Positions 10,626-20,089 of a DNA stretch of 64,000 nucleotides are shown here, piece after piece (position 1 is the stretch's first letter; each line of letters opens with the position of its first letter). Under the pieces are notes generated by a model. That model did no database searches. It saw nothing but the letters and a program-made list of their open reading frames with translations, and was not told where the DNA came from. Location: assembly GCA_913060505.1 (NCBI GenBank), contig CAJXRQ010000011.1, positions 1 through 64,000 of the forward strand, read 5' to 3'. The DNA comes from an uncultured Desulfovibrio sp. (lineage in GTDB: Bacteria > Desulfobacterota > Desulfovibrionia > Desulfovibrionales > Desulfovibrionaceae). The position numbers and the translations under genes were made by a program.

Positions 10626-13199
10626 TCAGGAAAGCTTTTCCTGCACCACGGGACGAATGTCCGCGGCGAACACGCCTTTCGGAATTCCGTTACCATTCAT
10701 GATAGGCGCGGAAATGGTCAGGCAATAATCGTTCACCACATCCGAGTAGTAGATGTTGGAGACATAGGTTTCACCTGTGCGCAGCGGCTCGACATGCCAA
10801 TCCCTGTCCGCCCAGTTTTTATCGCATACATCGGCTCCCAGCGTGCACACGGCATCGGGGGCCTGCGCAAAGTCCGTAACCATACGCCCATTGGTATCCG
10901 TAACCCACGCCATGTCCAGATAGTCCTTTTCATGCACAAGGGAACTGAGAGCCGTCTTGAGCGGACCGGGGACCATCGCCTGCACTTCCGGCCGCATGGC
11001 GAGATTTTCCACCTCGGCCTGAACCTTGCCCTCACCCAACATGCGAAAAAGGCCGTAGAGGTGCGTCAGGGCTTCTATCTGACGGGTTATGCGCGATATG
11101 GCCTGTCCGGTTTCATTGACGGCCTCGGCCGTGCCCAACGTAACCTTGTCCACCTCGCCGACGGCAAGGGTGATTTCCTCGCCGGCATGGGACTGCTGTT
11201 CACTGGCCTTGGCAATGCCCCGGACCTGCTCCGCAGTGATGTCGAAATGTTCCATGATCTCATTCAGCACAGATCCGGATTCTCCGACCATGCCGTTGGC
11301 GCGTTCCACAGCCTCCGAGGCGTGGTCCATGCCTTTCACATTGTTGCGCACCCCTTCCTGAATGGCGTTGATGCTCTGGCCGACCTCCCGGGTGGCATCC
11401 ATGGTTTTTTCCGCAAGCTTGCGGACCTCATCCGCTACCACGGCGAAACCGCGTCCGGCCTCTCCGGCACGGGCAGCCTCGATGGCGGCGTTCAACGCCA
11501 AAAGGTTGGTCTGGTCCGCAATGTCGGAAATCACGTTCATGACCTTGCCGATGCCCTTGGCCTTTTCTCCCAAATCCCCGGCTTCCAGCTTGAGCGTTTC
11601 GGTAATGCTGTTCACTTCTCCCATGGTTTCCACGGTTCCATGAACCACCTCGGCTCCCTTGCGAGCGCATTCCAAGGCCGTTTGGACCGCAGAGGAGGCC
11701 TCTTCAGCCGACAGGGCGACCTCGACGATGTTGCTGCTCATGGCTTCAATGGCGTCCACGGTCTGCTCAACACGCATCTGCTGTGAAATGGCATTTTCCC
11801 GAATGTTTTCGGATTCCCGGTTTACCTGAGTGGAAGCGTCGTTCATGCGAGTGACGATATGCCGAAGCATGGAAGCGGCCTGCAACATGCCCTTTCGCTG
11901 GGCCTGATCCGCATCAAAACGGGCCTGCCGGGCCTGCCGGGCGTCCTCCAGCGCGGCTTCGGCCTCTTCCGCACGCTGCCGGGCGGTATCGCCAGCCTGT
12001 TCCGCCTCCTGCATCTTGGCGCGCAGATTGCCCACCATGACCACAATAGCGTCCCGGACCTCGGCAAGCTCTGCCTTGAACCGTCCCTTGGCCTCGGCTT
12101 CCAGGTCGCCGTCCGATACGGCCCCGGCAAAGGTCCGCAAAGACTTGAGCGGCTTGAGCAAGGCAATGCGCAAAAAACCCAAGGTAATGAAAACAATGAA
12201 AATGCACGATCCGGCCGTCAGCACAAGGCCGGCGTGTTCAAGGCGCGTCACGCCTGCAAAAGCCTCATCCGTGTCCATTTGAGCCACCAGCGCCCACTGG
12301 GAATCACCAATCTTCACCGGAGCGTAGGCAGCCAGCACCTCCTTGCCGTCAAATGCCGTGGTCGTCATGGTGCCTGATTCGCCACGCAAAGCCAGGTCGA
12401 CCGGCTTGATCTTCATGGCGCCGGAACCGGGATTGCCAAAGGAGGCGGCCACGGAGTGATGGTTCATGTCCGAAGCAAGGTCGGAGCGCATGAGTCGATC
12501 CTGCCCCACCAGAAAAACTTCACCCGACTTGCCCATGCCCGACCTGGCCTTCATCAGCCGGTTCACGGAATTGAGGGAAATACGCAGACCGGCTACCCCT
12601 TCGATCTCGCCTGTCACACGTCGAACCGGCGCAAGAACAAAGGCGTTGGGCTCGCCCCCCAAAGGGCTGTAGGCATGAAAGTCCACAAACACGGTCTTTC
12701 CGCCCAAAGCGGTTTTCCATGCTTTGGCCAACGGGCTGCCGGCCATGGTTCCCTTGACCAGATCCGCTCCAAGCTCACGCCCCCGCCTGGCCGTAAAAAC
12801 AACGCGGCCGGTATCGTCCATCAGCAAGGCATCATGGTAGCCCATGTCGTCCACGAAAACCGAAAAATCCCGCTGCACCCGTTTGAGCGCGTGTGCGTAT
12901 TCCTCGTTTTTCACGTCCATGGGTTTCCCCGGTTCGGCATTATAGAAAATGATATCCCGCAACCGGACCAAAGCGCTGTATACGCCACGAGCCTTGGCAT
13001 ATACCGACACATCCTGTTCCCAGGATCGGGTTATATCCTCAAGATTGTGTTTTTTGGCCTGTGTAACCGAAGCAAGTTTGTCAAAAACTTCGGAACGAAG
13101 GCTCTCGGAACCGGAAACGATGCTGTACCCCACCATACCAGCCAACGGCAGAACGCCGATGATCAGGCAAAACAAAATCATCTTGACGCTAAGTCGCAC
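10626..13199 (-). CDS. Methyl-accepting chemotaxis protein with periplasmic Cache-type sensor and additional C-terminal Cache-like domain
   Basis: Two N-terminal TMs, HAMP, MCP signalling hairpin ([40 protein letters not shown]), then about 140 residues resembling a PDC/Cache domain. Confidence 0.9.
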   Translation of the reverse strand: MRLSVKMILFCLIIGVLPLAGMVGYSIVSGSESLRSEVFDKLASVTQAKKHNLEDITRSWEQDVSVYAKARGVYSALVRLRDIIFYNAEPGKPMDVKNEEYAHALKRVQRDFSVFVDDMGYHDALLMDDTGRVVFTARRGRELGADLVKGTMAGSPLAKAWKTALGGKTVFVDFHAYSPLGGEPNAFVLAPVRRVTGEIEGVAGLRISLNSVNRLMKARSGMGKSGEVFLVGQDRLMRSDLASDMNHHSVAASFGNPGSGAMKIKPVDLALRGESGTMTTTAFDGKEVLAAYAPVKIGDSQWALVAQMDTDEAFAGVTRLEHAGLVLTAGSCIFIVFITLGFLRIALLKPLKSLRTFAGAVSDGDLEAEAKGRFKAELAEVRDAIVVMVGNLRAKMQEAEQAGDTARQRAEEAEAALEDARQARQARFDADQAQRKGMLQAASMLRHIVTRMNDASTQVNRESENIRENAISQQMRVEQTVDAIEAMSSNIVEVALSAEEASSAVQTALECARKGAEVVHGTVETMGEVNSITETLKLEAGDLGEKAKGIGKVMNVISDIADQTNLLALNAAIEAARAGEAGRGFAVVADEVRKLAEKTMDATREVGQSINAIQEGVRNNVKGMDHASEAVERANGMVGESGSVLNEIMEHFDITAEQVRGIAKASEQQSHAGEEITLAVGEVDKVTLGTAEAVNETGQAISRITRQIEALTHLYGLFRMLGEGKVQAEVENLAMRPEVQAMVPGPLKTALSSLVHEKDYLDMAWVTDTNGRMVTDFAQAPDAVCTLGADVCDKNWADRDWHVEPLRTGETYVSNIYYSDVVNDYCLTISAPIMNGNGIPKGVFAADIRPVVQEKLS

Positions 13200-13368
13200 G
13201 TATCTCTCCCCTCTGCGATAATACCTCAGGTTTTCCCTTCACAGGAATGAGTTAGAGGATAGTTGAATACACGGGAACAGTGCGGGTGGAAGCATGCAAA
13301 TGTTACGATCACGCAACATTATCGTCGAAAAATTTTCGCTGAAAAACAGTCCCTTAAAGGGGGAAATG

Positions 13369-14400
13369 CTAAAAAGTGATATTCTTGAGGAAGGTTACCA
13401 GCTCTCGGCTGATTGAGCAGTCATAGGCCTGCTCCAAACGGATCAATTCGGCTGCGGCTTCGGCCGGATCGCGCCCCGGACAATGCGGCCTGTCCGTGAT
13501 CATGGCCATGTAGGAATCCGCCACCCCCATGATCCGCCCGAGCAGGCCAACGGCCTCACCCCTGAGCTTATTCGGGTAGCCGGAACCGTCCAGCCGTTCA
13601 TGGTGCTGCAAAATCGGCTCTTCCACTTCCGGGCCGGTCAGTCCCAGTCGGTTGGCAATCTCCACCCCTTGGCGGGTGTGTTCCTGCATACGCCGCTTTT
13701 CATCGGGATGCAGTTGTTGCGCTTTGTCCGTAACCAGTCGGGAGACCTTGGACATGCCCAAATCATAGAGGAAAAAACCGAGAGCTACGCGGCTCAACTC
13801 GTCCGCGGACGTATCCGCATCATAGTCGCCGGAACGGCAATACAGGGCCACGGCCACAAGACCTGCGTTCACCCGCTGACGCTGGCGGGTCCGGTTGCGA
13901 TGTGCCGAGGCCGCGAGATATGCGGCATTGCGCGAATCCACTTTCAGGAAAACCGCCAGCAAATCAAGGGCCCAACCGATCATCTCCAGCACGTCCGGAA
14001 GCGGGTTGCCGAAAAATTCTTCCTGAAGGGTCACGAGTTGTTCGGCAAAGATGTCGGCCACGTCTTGTGCGGAGAGGTTGGGGTCGTCCACGGCCACATC
14101 CAGGCTGCTGGAAAGGCACTGCACGTAACGGGTCTGCTGATTACGCGAAAAAAAGAGCTGCCCGGCTTCGGAAAGTTGCCGCGCCTCTTTGCGCAACGCT
14201 TCGGAAAAGGGGTTTCCGGCACGGTACAGAGGCACCAGAACGTTGATCTCTTCCTTGAAGTGAAAAAGATCCAAAGGCAACTTCCTGCGGGGAAAGCAAT
14301 CAAATGATTCCGGGTCGATCTGATTGAATTCCTCGATACTGAGCTCTTCGGAATCCATGGCGTTAACCGATGGTCGGCCAGTGTTGTCCAAATGCATCAC
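13369..14400 (-). CDS. Degenerate HD-GYP domain protein
   Basis: GYP part intact (HHERLDGSGYPNKLRGEAVGLLGRIMGVADSY) but HD dyad replaced (FFLYDLGMSKVSRLV). Confidence 0.82.
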   Translation of the reverse strand: MMHLDNTGRPSVNAMDSEELSIEEFNQIDPESFDCFPRRKLPLDLFHFKEEINVLVPLYRAGNPFSEALRKEARQLSEAGQLFFSRNQQTRYVQCLSSSLDVAVDDPNLSAQDVADIFAEQLVTLQEEFFGNPLPDVLEMIGWALDLLAVFLKVDSRNAAYLAASAHRNRTRQRQRVNAGLVAVALYCRSGDYDADTSADELSRVALGFFLYDLGMSKVSRLVTDKAQQLHPDEKRRMQEHTRQGVEIANRLGLTGPEVEEPILQHHERLDGSGYPNKLRGEAVGLLGRIMGVADSYMAMITDRPHCPGRDPAEAAAELIRLEQAYDCSISRELVTFLKNITF

Positions 14401-14464
14401 CCCTCACAAATGAATACGGCATTCCTCCAACCCATATCCTGCGATTAAAATTTCGTCGATGCTC

Positions 14465-14707
14465 TTATATCCCTGAAAAAACAAAAACCGTAAACCCTAC
14501 CCCCGCCCACAGCAAAACGGCCGCCACCGATGCCGCAGGAATCATCCACCACCGAAGCTGCACGGCACGGCCCCGAAGACGAAACGTGGCACAACAGGAG
14601 AACAGGCTGGCCACTATCTGTATGACCAGCCCCGTAGCAGCCAGCGCCGGCAACAGAAAGACCCAGACAAGGGGGTTGGAAAGCCAGGACACTACAACAC
14701 TCCACAA
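14465..14707 (-). CDS. Small predicted two-TM membrane protein
   Basis: 80-aa ORF with two strongly hydrophobic segments, in an otherwise uncoded gap between co-oriented genes. Confidence 0.5.
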   Translation of the reverse strand: MWSVVVSWLSNPLVWVFLLPALAATGLVIQIVASLFSCCATFRLRGRAVQLRWWMIPAASVAAVLLWAGVGFTVFVFSGI

Positions 14708-14823
14708 AGAAAACCGCGATCTTTTTTTTGACGGCTAATAGCTATTACAGATTAAAAACAAAACACTTTTTCAGCATGATTGGATAAGACGGCAAGTCAT
14801 ACAACAAAAAACTCCAATCGCCA

Positions 14824-16266
14824 TTACTCCATCATCCACTCCGAAAGGGGCGGAGGGGTCGGGCACCCCCTGATCTGGCTGTAACTGCACGCCGCAGTCA
14901 GCTCCACGCCGTCCTTGATAATGGATACGGGACGGTCGCAGGAAACCACCACCACAATAATATCCTCGTTTTCCGCAGTAAACCGCAAGGCGGAGTTGAA
15001 ACGCGCGCCCCGTCCCCGATTTTCACCGGGGACACTTTTGCCGTCCATGAGGCAGGCGAACCCGTGCAACTTGAGATCTGCGCCAATATGCAGCGCGCCG
15101 TCGATCTTTGCCAGGGAGCAAGCCAACTTGAGATGACTTTTGTCCCGCAGGTCCAGCGGTCCGTCAAAACGCTGTCCTGCCGTAGGCACGAGCATATGCC
15201 CCAAATCAATGATCAGCGTGCATCCGTGTTTGCGGTCGCGCACACGGTTCACCAGCCCGGTAATGATATGCATCATGTTGTGATGATCTTCCATGGGCAC
15301 CGTGGATTCCAGCAGCAATTCCTCAAGCTGGACCAGATTGGCCTTGAGGTTCGAAGAATGAAAATTACCATCCGAAAAGGTGCAGACCAACGTGTCCATG
15401 AGCATGAGAAAACCATAGGAACCGCTGAACTGTGCGGCCAGAAACGCTCCGGGCATGGAGCCAATGGCCACGCCGACAATGCTCACGCCGTCCGAAACCA
15501 GTACCCTTCCGGAATATTCCACGGCCTGCAACATCTTGCGGACATGCTTGAAGTCCCCAAGCTTCGGACGCTGATTTTCAGGAAACGTGCAAATAAAGCG
15601 GACGCGGTCCAACAGGCTCGGTTCAACCACCACCAATCGCCCTCGCGGCCAGGCGCCTTCCTCCTTGGTGCGGGAAATGCCCAGCACCGCATCCAGAAAC
15701 GGATAGACCCGAATCCGGGTGTCCAGCCAACCGAATCTGCTGCGTTCGTCCACGAGATGATCACGCACCGCATGGACCGCGCAATTCTGCAAGACATACC
15801 CGGCCGTATCGATATTCATGATGCTCTGCATCTCATAGTTCTGGGAGAACAGGCGCACCGCATATTCCAGCCAACGACGGGTGGGACCGGTCACGCACAT
15901 GTCCGGATGTTCTTCGGTAAACCACATCTGGTACGGAACGGCCTTGGAACGGCCACCAAAGCAGATGAGGCCTGTCAATTCCAGCCCCTTGTAATGATCC
16001 TCGCCCAGAAAATGAACCTCGGCATCATCATAATCGACACGGCTTCGCCAACTGTCCGTATGCAGATAGAATTGCTGAAGACGCGGCTCATGCCCTCGCA
16101 GCAGATCTTGAGGATCGTAAACTCTCAGGGGGCCGTCAGGGGAAGTCGTATAGATGAGCGCGGCTCTGCTTGAACCGGAAAAATGAGACAGGCCGTCACG
16201 CAACCCATCCAGTATATGAAAAATGCAGATGTTCTCGAACGAACTGCGGGGAGATCGTACGGACAT
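14824..16266 (-). CDS. DisA_N/DAC (diadenylate cyclase)-like domain protein
   Basis: C-terminal KIDGALHIGADLKLHGF...NRGRGARFNSALRFTAENEDIIVVVVSCDRPVSIIKDG aligns by eye with the DAC DGA and GTRHRxA motifs. Confidence 0.72.
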   Translation of the reverse strand: MSVRSPRSSFENICIFHILDGLRDGLSHFSGSSRAALIYTTSPDGPLRVYDPQDLLRGHEPRLQQFYLHTDSWRSRVDYDDAEVHFLGEDHYKGLELTGLICFGGRSKAVPYQMWFTEEHPDMCVTGPTRRWLEYAVRLFSQNYEMQSIMNIDTAGYVLQNCAVHAVRDHLVDERSRFGWLDTRIRVYPFLDAVLGISRTKEEGAWPRGRLVVVEPSLLDRVRFICTFPENQRPKLGDFKHVRKMLQAVEYSGRVLVSDGVSIVGVAIGSMPGAFLAAQFSGSYGFLMLMDTLVCTFSDGNFHSSNLKANLVQLEELLLESTVPMEDHHNMMHIITGLVNRVRDRKHGCTLIIDLGHMLVPTAGQRFDGPLDLRDKSHLKLACSLAKIDGALHIGADLKLHGFACLMDGKSVPGENRGRGARFNSALRFTAENEDIIVVVVSCDRPVSIIKDGVELTAACSYSQIRGCPTPPPLSEWMME

Positions 16267-16351
16267 GGTTCCTCCTGGTCGAAGGGAGCGGGGAAAGCCC
16301 CACTGATACTACTGATTTACCCGGAAACAAAGAGGGATGTCCAGACCATGC

Positions 16352-16837
16352 TTATTTTCGGGAAGTTGCCAGCATGTCCGCCAATTCGCGCACCACACCG
16401 GCTCCTCCTTTTGCAGCGGTAACCACGTGCGCCAGCCCCAAAATCCTTGGGTGTGCGTCAGCAGGGGCAACCCGGACACCGGCCAGATCAAATGCCGGCA
16501 GATCGTTGGTATCGTTGCCCACAAAAAGCACCTGCGAAAGATTCACTCCGCGCTCATGGGCCAGTTCACGCAACCCCTGGCCCTTGTCTTCACAGGCGTG
16601 TTTCGCAGGGACACCGAGCTTTTTCGCCCTCGCCGCCACCACGGGGTTGGTCTCGGTACTCAGTATGGCCTGATCCACGCCCAGGGAACGGATAATACCG
16701 ATACCAAGCCCGTCACTCCGGTTGCAAAAAACGGCTTCCAGTCCATCTTCCCGTACCAGTACGCGATTATCGGTCATGACGCCGTCAAAATCATACACTA
16801 CCAACTCGACGTCTTTCAGCCGCTCCGTATTTCGCAC
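16352..16837 (-). CDS. KdsC-like HAD-family phosphatase
   Basis: HAD motifs VVYDFDGVMTDNR, LSTE, GNDTNDLPAFDLAG. Confidence 0.85.
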   Translation of the reverse strand: MRNTERLKDVELVVYDFDGVMTDNRVLVREDGLEAVFCNRSDGLGIGIIRSLGVDQAILSTETNPVVAARAKKLGVPAKHACEDKGQGLRELAHERGVNLSQVLFVGNDTNDLPAFDLAGVRVAPADAHPRILGLAHVVTAAKGGAGVVRELADMLATSRK

Positions 16838-16849
16838 CTCGGTTCTCTC

Positions 16850-19800
16850 CTATTCTCGAACCGGTTCATTCTGTCCGGTCCGTTTGTTGCGTCGATTGCG
16901 TTTCCAATCCTGAAAGCGCATAAGCAGATCCCATTCAACAGGAACCAGCAGAATTGTCAACGCGGTAGCCACGCAAAGACCGGTGACGAACGTGGTCGCC
17001 ATGGTTCCCCACACGTTGGAATAATAGGGAATCCCCATGGCCATGGGTAGTAGCCCCAAGGAGGTGGTCAGTGTGGTCAGCAGGATGGGCCGCAACCGTA
17101 TGCGCACCCCCTCCCGCACGGCATCCAGACGGGACATCCCCTGCCGGTGCAGTTTGTTAATAAAATCAAGCAGCACCAGCGAGTCGTTGACCACAACACC
17201 GGTCACCCCCACCGTGGCGATAAAGCTGTTGATGGTAAACAGGGAACGGGTCAGGAATGTACCATAGACAACCCCGGTGAGCGCAAACACGACCGAGGAC
17301 ATGATCACCAACGGTTGCAAATAGCTCTGAAACTGGCAGGCCAGAATCGTATAGATGATCAGGAGCGCGATCAGGAAGGCATAGGCCAATGAGGAAAAAG
17401 AGCGGCCCGTGCTTTCAAATTCGCCCGAAAAATTCACCACCGAGCCCGGATACTTGTCCTTGATGCTGTTGTAGTAAGTCCGAACATCGTGAACAATACT
17501 TGCGGTGGTCACAGGTGCTCCCGCGCTGATATTGGAAGTCAGGGTTATGGCACGCTGCCCCTGATACCGGTTCTTCTGCCCGGGTTCCCGGTAGGAACGC
17601 ACGCCGCACAAATCGCCAAGGCGGACCGGTCCGGACTGATGTTCCAGCACCGGTATGTTCAGGGCGTCTTCGGGCGTTTCCAACCGGTCGGGGTCGATCA
17701 TGAGCCGAAGATCGACATCCTCATCCGCCATACGGAATTCGCCCACAAAACGGCCATCCAGCACACTCCCCGCCAAACGGGCAACCTGAGCCTTTTCCAA
17801 ACCGAACTCGGCAATGCGCACCGGATCGGGAATGAACCGGAAAACCCGGTTGTCCGTTCCGGTATCCGCACTCAGATCAACGAGATACGGAGCAATGTTC
17901 TTATTGTTTATCAACCATTTGTGTATGTCGTTCTTGAGAGCCGCCACGGCCTGATGATCAGAACCGAGTATACGGATGTTCACGTCCTTACCTGAAGGAG
18001 GGCCATTCTTTTCAGGCCATATTTTGAGCTCCCATCCGCCTTTTTCATACGGTTTCAAGCGCTTGCGCACCCAATCCAGCATGAGCAGAGGGTCATTGTC
18101 CGGATTGTCAGTAAACTCCTGTTCCGCCTTGTCCGGCAACTCCACAATGACAATCCCCAGATTGGAACTGTAGATACTTTCATAATCCGTGTTGATGTCC
18201 ATTCCGGCCAAAGCCGAGCAGGACAGGGTCATCCCCTTGCCGAACGACTGAATCTCCCGGGATATGGCCTTGGCCTTGAGGCTGGACGTCTCAACAGGCG
18301 TCCCGACAGGCCCACGCAAACTTATGTAATACGTTGTGTATTCATCGGGGAAGAATTTGACACGAATCAACGGCATGACGCCGGACATGGACACCCCGAG
18401 GATGATGAGCGCCATAACGAACGCCACACCAACGCCCCCAAGGCTTTTCCATTGATGCCGCATGCAGAACATGAGCATTTTATCCACCCACGCCCGAAAC
18501 CGGAGCAGAAAGGCCGGATCAGGCCGAACTGCGTTGCTCCGGGCCTCTTCCGCAAGGCGTTTCGAACCGGGCCAGTCAAGAATATGCAGGGGCAGAATCA
18601 ACAGGCATTCCAGCAGCGAAGCCACAATGGCAAAACTGACGGCCTTGGGCACCTGCGCAAAAAATTCACCGGTGGAACCGGACATGATCAACATGGGCAA
18701 AAACGCGGCGATTGTCGTGGATGTCGCTGCGATTACGGGCAAAAACACTTCGCCCGTGCCGTGTATGACCGCCTGTCGCAAATCCTTGCCCTGCTGGATG
18801 TGGCGATACACGTTTTCCACCACCACAATGGCGTCGTCCACGATAATGCCGCTGACCAGCACAAAGGAAAACAGCGTGATTTCATTCAGGGAATTGTTGG
18901 TAATCCACATGATCACCATGGTCACCAGAAAGGAAAACGGCACCCCTATGGTGGTGAGCATGGCGTTACGGAAACCCATGACCACCCAGATGCACACGCA
19001 AACAAGGAAAATCCCTACCAGAAGGTTGGACCCAAGCGTATTGATGTTATCGTCTATGTAGTTTCGCTGATTCTGGGTCAGGACCGTAGATACCCCTTCC
19101 TTTTTCAGGGTCGGGCCATACTCCTCCACAATCTTGCGCACCGCGGTCTCAATATCCAGCGCATTACCTTCGGGGGTCTTGACGACCTTGACGCTCACGC
19201 TGTCCTGACCGTTGACCGAGGAGATCACGAACGGATCGCGGTAATCCATGGCAGCCCGGTCGATCACATCGCCCACCGTTACCAGCGAGCCATCAAGATC
19301 GCGCCGGACAACGGTTGCGGCCACCTGTTCACGGGTTCGGAACTTCTCATCCACAAGAATCACGTACTCACCGAATTTGCTCACGAAGTCACCGGCAGGA
19401 ACAGTAATGTTGGCCTGCTCCAGAGCCCGGGCCACGTCATCAAAGGTCACGCCGAAGCGCATGAGTTTTTCCGGGTCCAACTCCACATGGAACTCACGCG
19501 TGTATTCCCCGTCAATCTTGACTTCCTTGACTCCGGGGATTCGTTCCAACGGGATTTTGAGTTCATCCGCCATGAGAGACAGGGACCGATTGGACCGGTT
19601 CCCGATAAGGTTGATATTGATGACCGGGAGCCATTCACTGACACGAATAACCGTGAACGAAGGGGGGTCCATGGTTGAAGGCAAGTCATTCTGAATAGTC
19701 AGTATTTTGAAACGCAATTCGTCATACAGTTTGTCATAATCCGTATCGTCCAGAAATTTGACCATGACGCTGGCACGCTCCCGATAGGAACGTGAACGGA

Positions 19801-20071
19801 CGAATTCGACATTTTCCAAGTCGTCGAGAGCATCCTCAATTTCATTGGTGACCAAAGCCTCGACCTCGGAAGGACTCGCCCCGGGCAAATAGGCGGAAAT
19901 GATGACCTTGCCCATGCGCACATCCGGGTAACGCTCCACAGGCAGGTCGAAAACACAAAAGATGCCCACTACCATAAGCAGCACGAAAACTAGGTTGATG
20001 AACACCTTTTGCTGCAGGGTCAGGGAAATGAGTCCCCGTACAGGACCAAGGGGCTGGTTTTCAGAATTCAT
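16850..20071 (-). CDS. RND-family efflux transporter permease (AcrB/HAE1-like)
   Basis: Twelve-TM RND architecture; YLPGASPSEVEALVTNEIEDAL, GIIVDDAIVVVENVYRH, VGVTGVVVNDSLVLLDFINKL. Confidence 0.95.
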   Translation of the reverse strand: MNSENQPLGPVRGLISLTLQQKVFINLVFVLLMVVGIFCVFDLPVERYPDVRMGKVIISAYLPGASPSEVEALVTNEIEDALDDLENVEFVRSRSYRERASVMVKFLDDTDYDKLYDELRFKILTIQNDLPSTMDPPSFTVIRVSEWLPVININLIGNRSNRSLSLMADELKIPLERIPGVKEVKIDGEYTREFHVELDPEKLMRFGVTFDDVARALEQANITVPAGDFVSKFGEYVILVDEKFRTREQVAATVVRRDLDGSLVTVGDVIDRAAMDYRDPFVISSVNGQDSVSVKVVKTPEGNALDIETAVRKIVEEYGPTLKKEGVSTVLTQNQRNYIDDNINTLGSNLLVGIFLVCVCIWVVMGFRNAMLTTIGVPFSFLVTMVIMWITNNSLNEITLFSFVLVSGIIVDDAIVVVENVYRHIQQGKDLRQAVIHGTGEVFLPVIAATSTTIAAFLPMLIMSGSTGEFFAQVPKAVSFAIVASLLECLLILPLHILDWPGSKRLAEEARSNAVRPDPAFLLRFRAWVDKMLMFCMRHQWKSLGGVGVAFVMALIILGVSMSGVMPLIRVKFFPDEYTTYYISLRGPVGTPVETSSLKAKAISREIQSFGKGMTLSCSALAGMDINTDYESIYSSNLGIVIVELPDKAEQEFTDNPDNDPLLMLDWVRKRLKPYEKGGWELKIWPEKNGPPSGKDVNIRILGSDHQAVAALKNDIHKWLINNKNIAPYLVDLSADTGTDNRVFRFIPDPVRIAEFGLEKAQVARLAGSVLDGRFVGEFRMADEDVDLRLMIDPDRLETPEDALNIPVLEHQSGPVRLGDLCGVRSYREPGQKNRYQGQRAITLTSNISAGAPVTTASIVHDVRTYYNSIKDKYPGSVVNFSGEFESTGRSFSSLAYAFLIALLIIYTILACQFQSYLQPLVIMSSVVFALTGVVYGTFLTRSLFTINSFIATVGVTGVVVNDSLVLLDFINKLHRQGMSRLDAVREGVRIRLRPILLTTLTTSLGLLPMAMGIPYYSNVWGTMATTFVTGLCVATALTILLVPVEWDLLMRFQDWKRNRRNKRTGQNEPVRE

Positions 20072-20089
20072 TGTCGTTCCCCTGAGAGT

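Noticed and set aside
15064-16173. 369-aa plus-strand ORF antisense to the DAC-like gene
   Set aside because: No motif; the minus-strand ORF has DAC-like motifs and a conserved-looking hydrophobic core.
18452-19678. 408-aa plus-strand ORF antisense to the RND permease
   Set aside because: Shadow ORF with His/Gln-rich composition; the RND gene is unambiguous.
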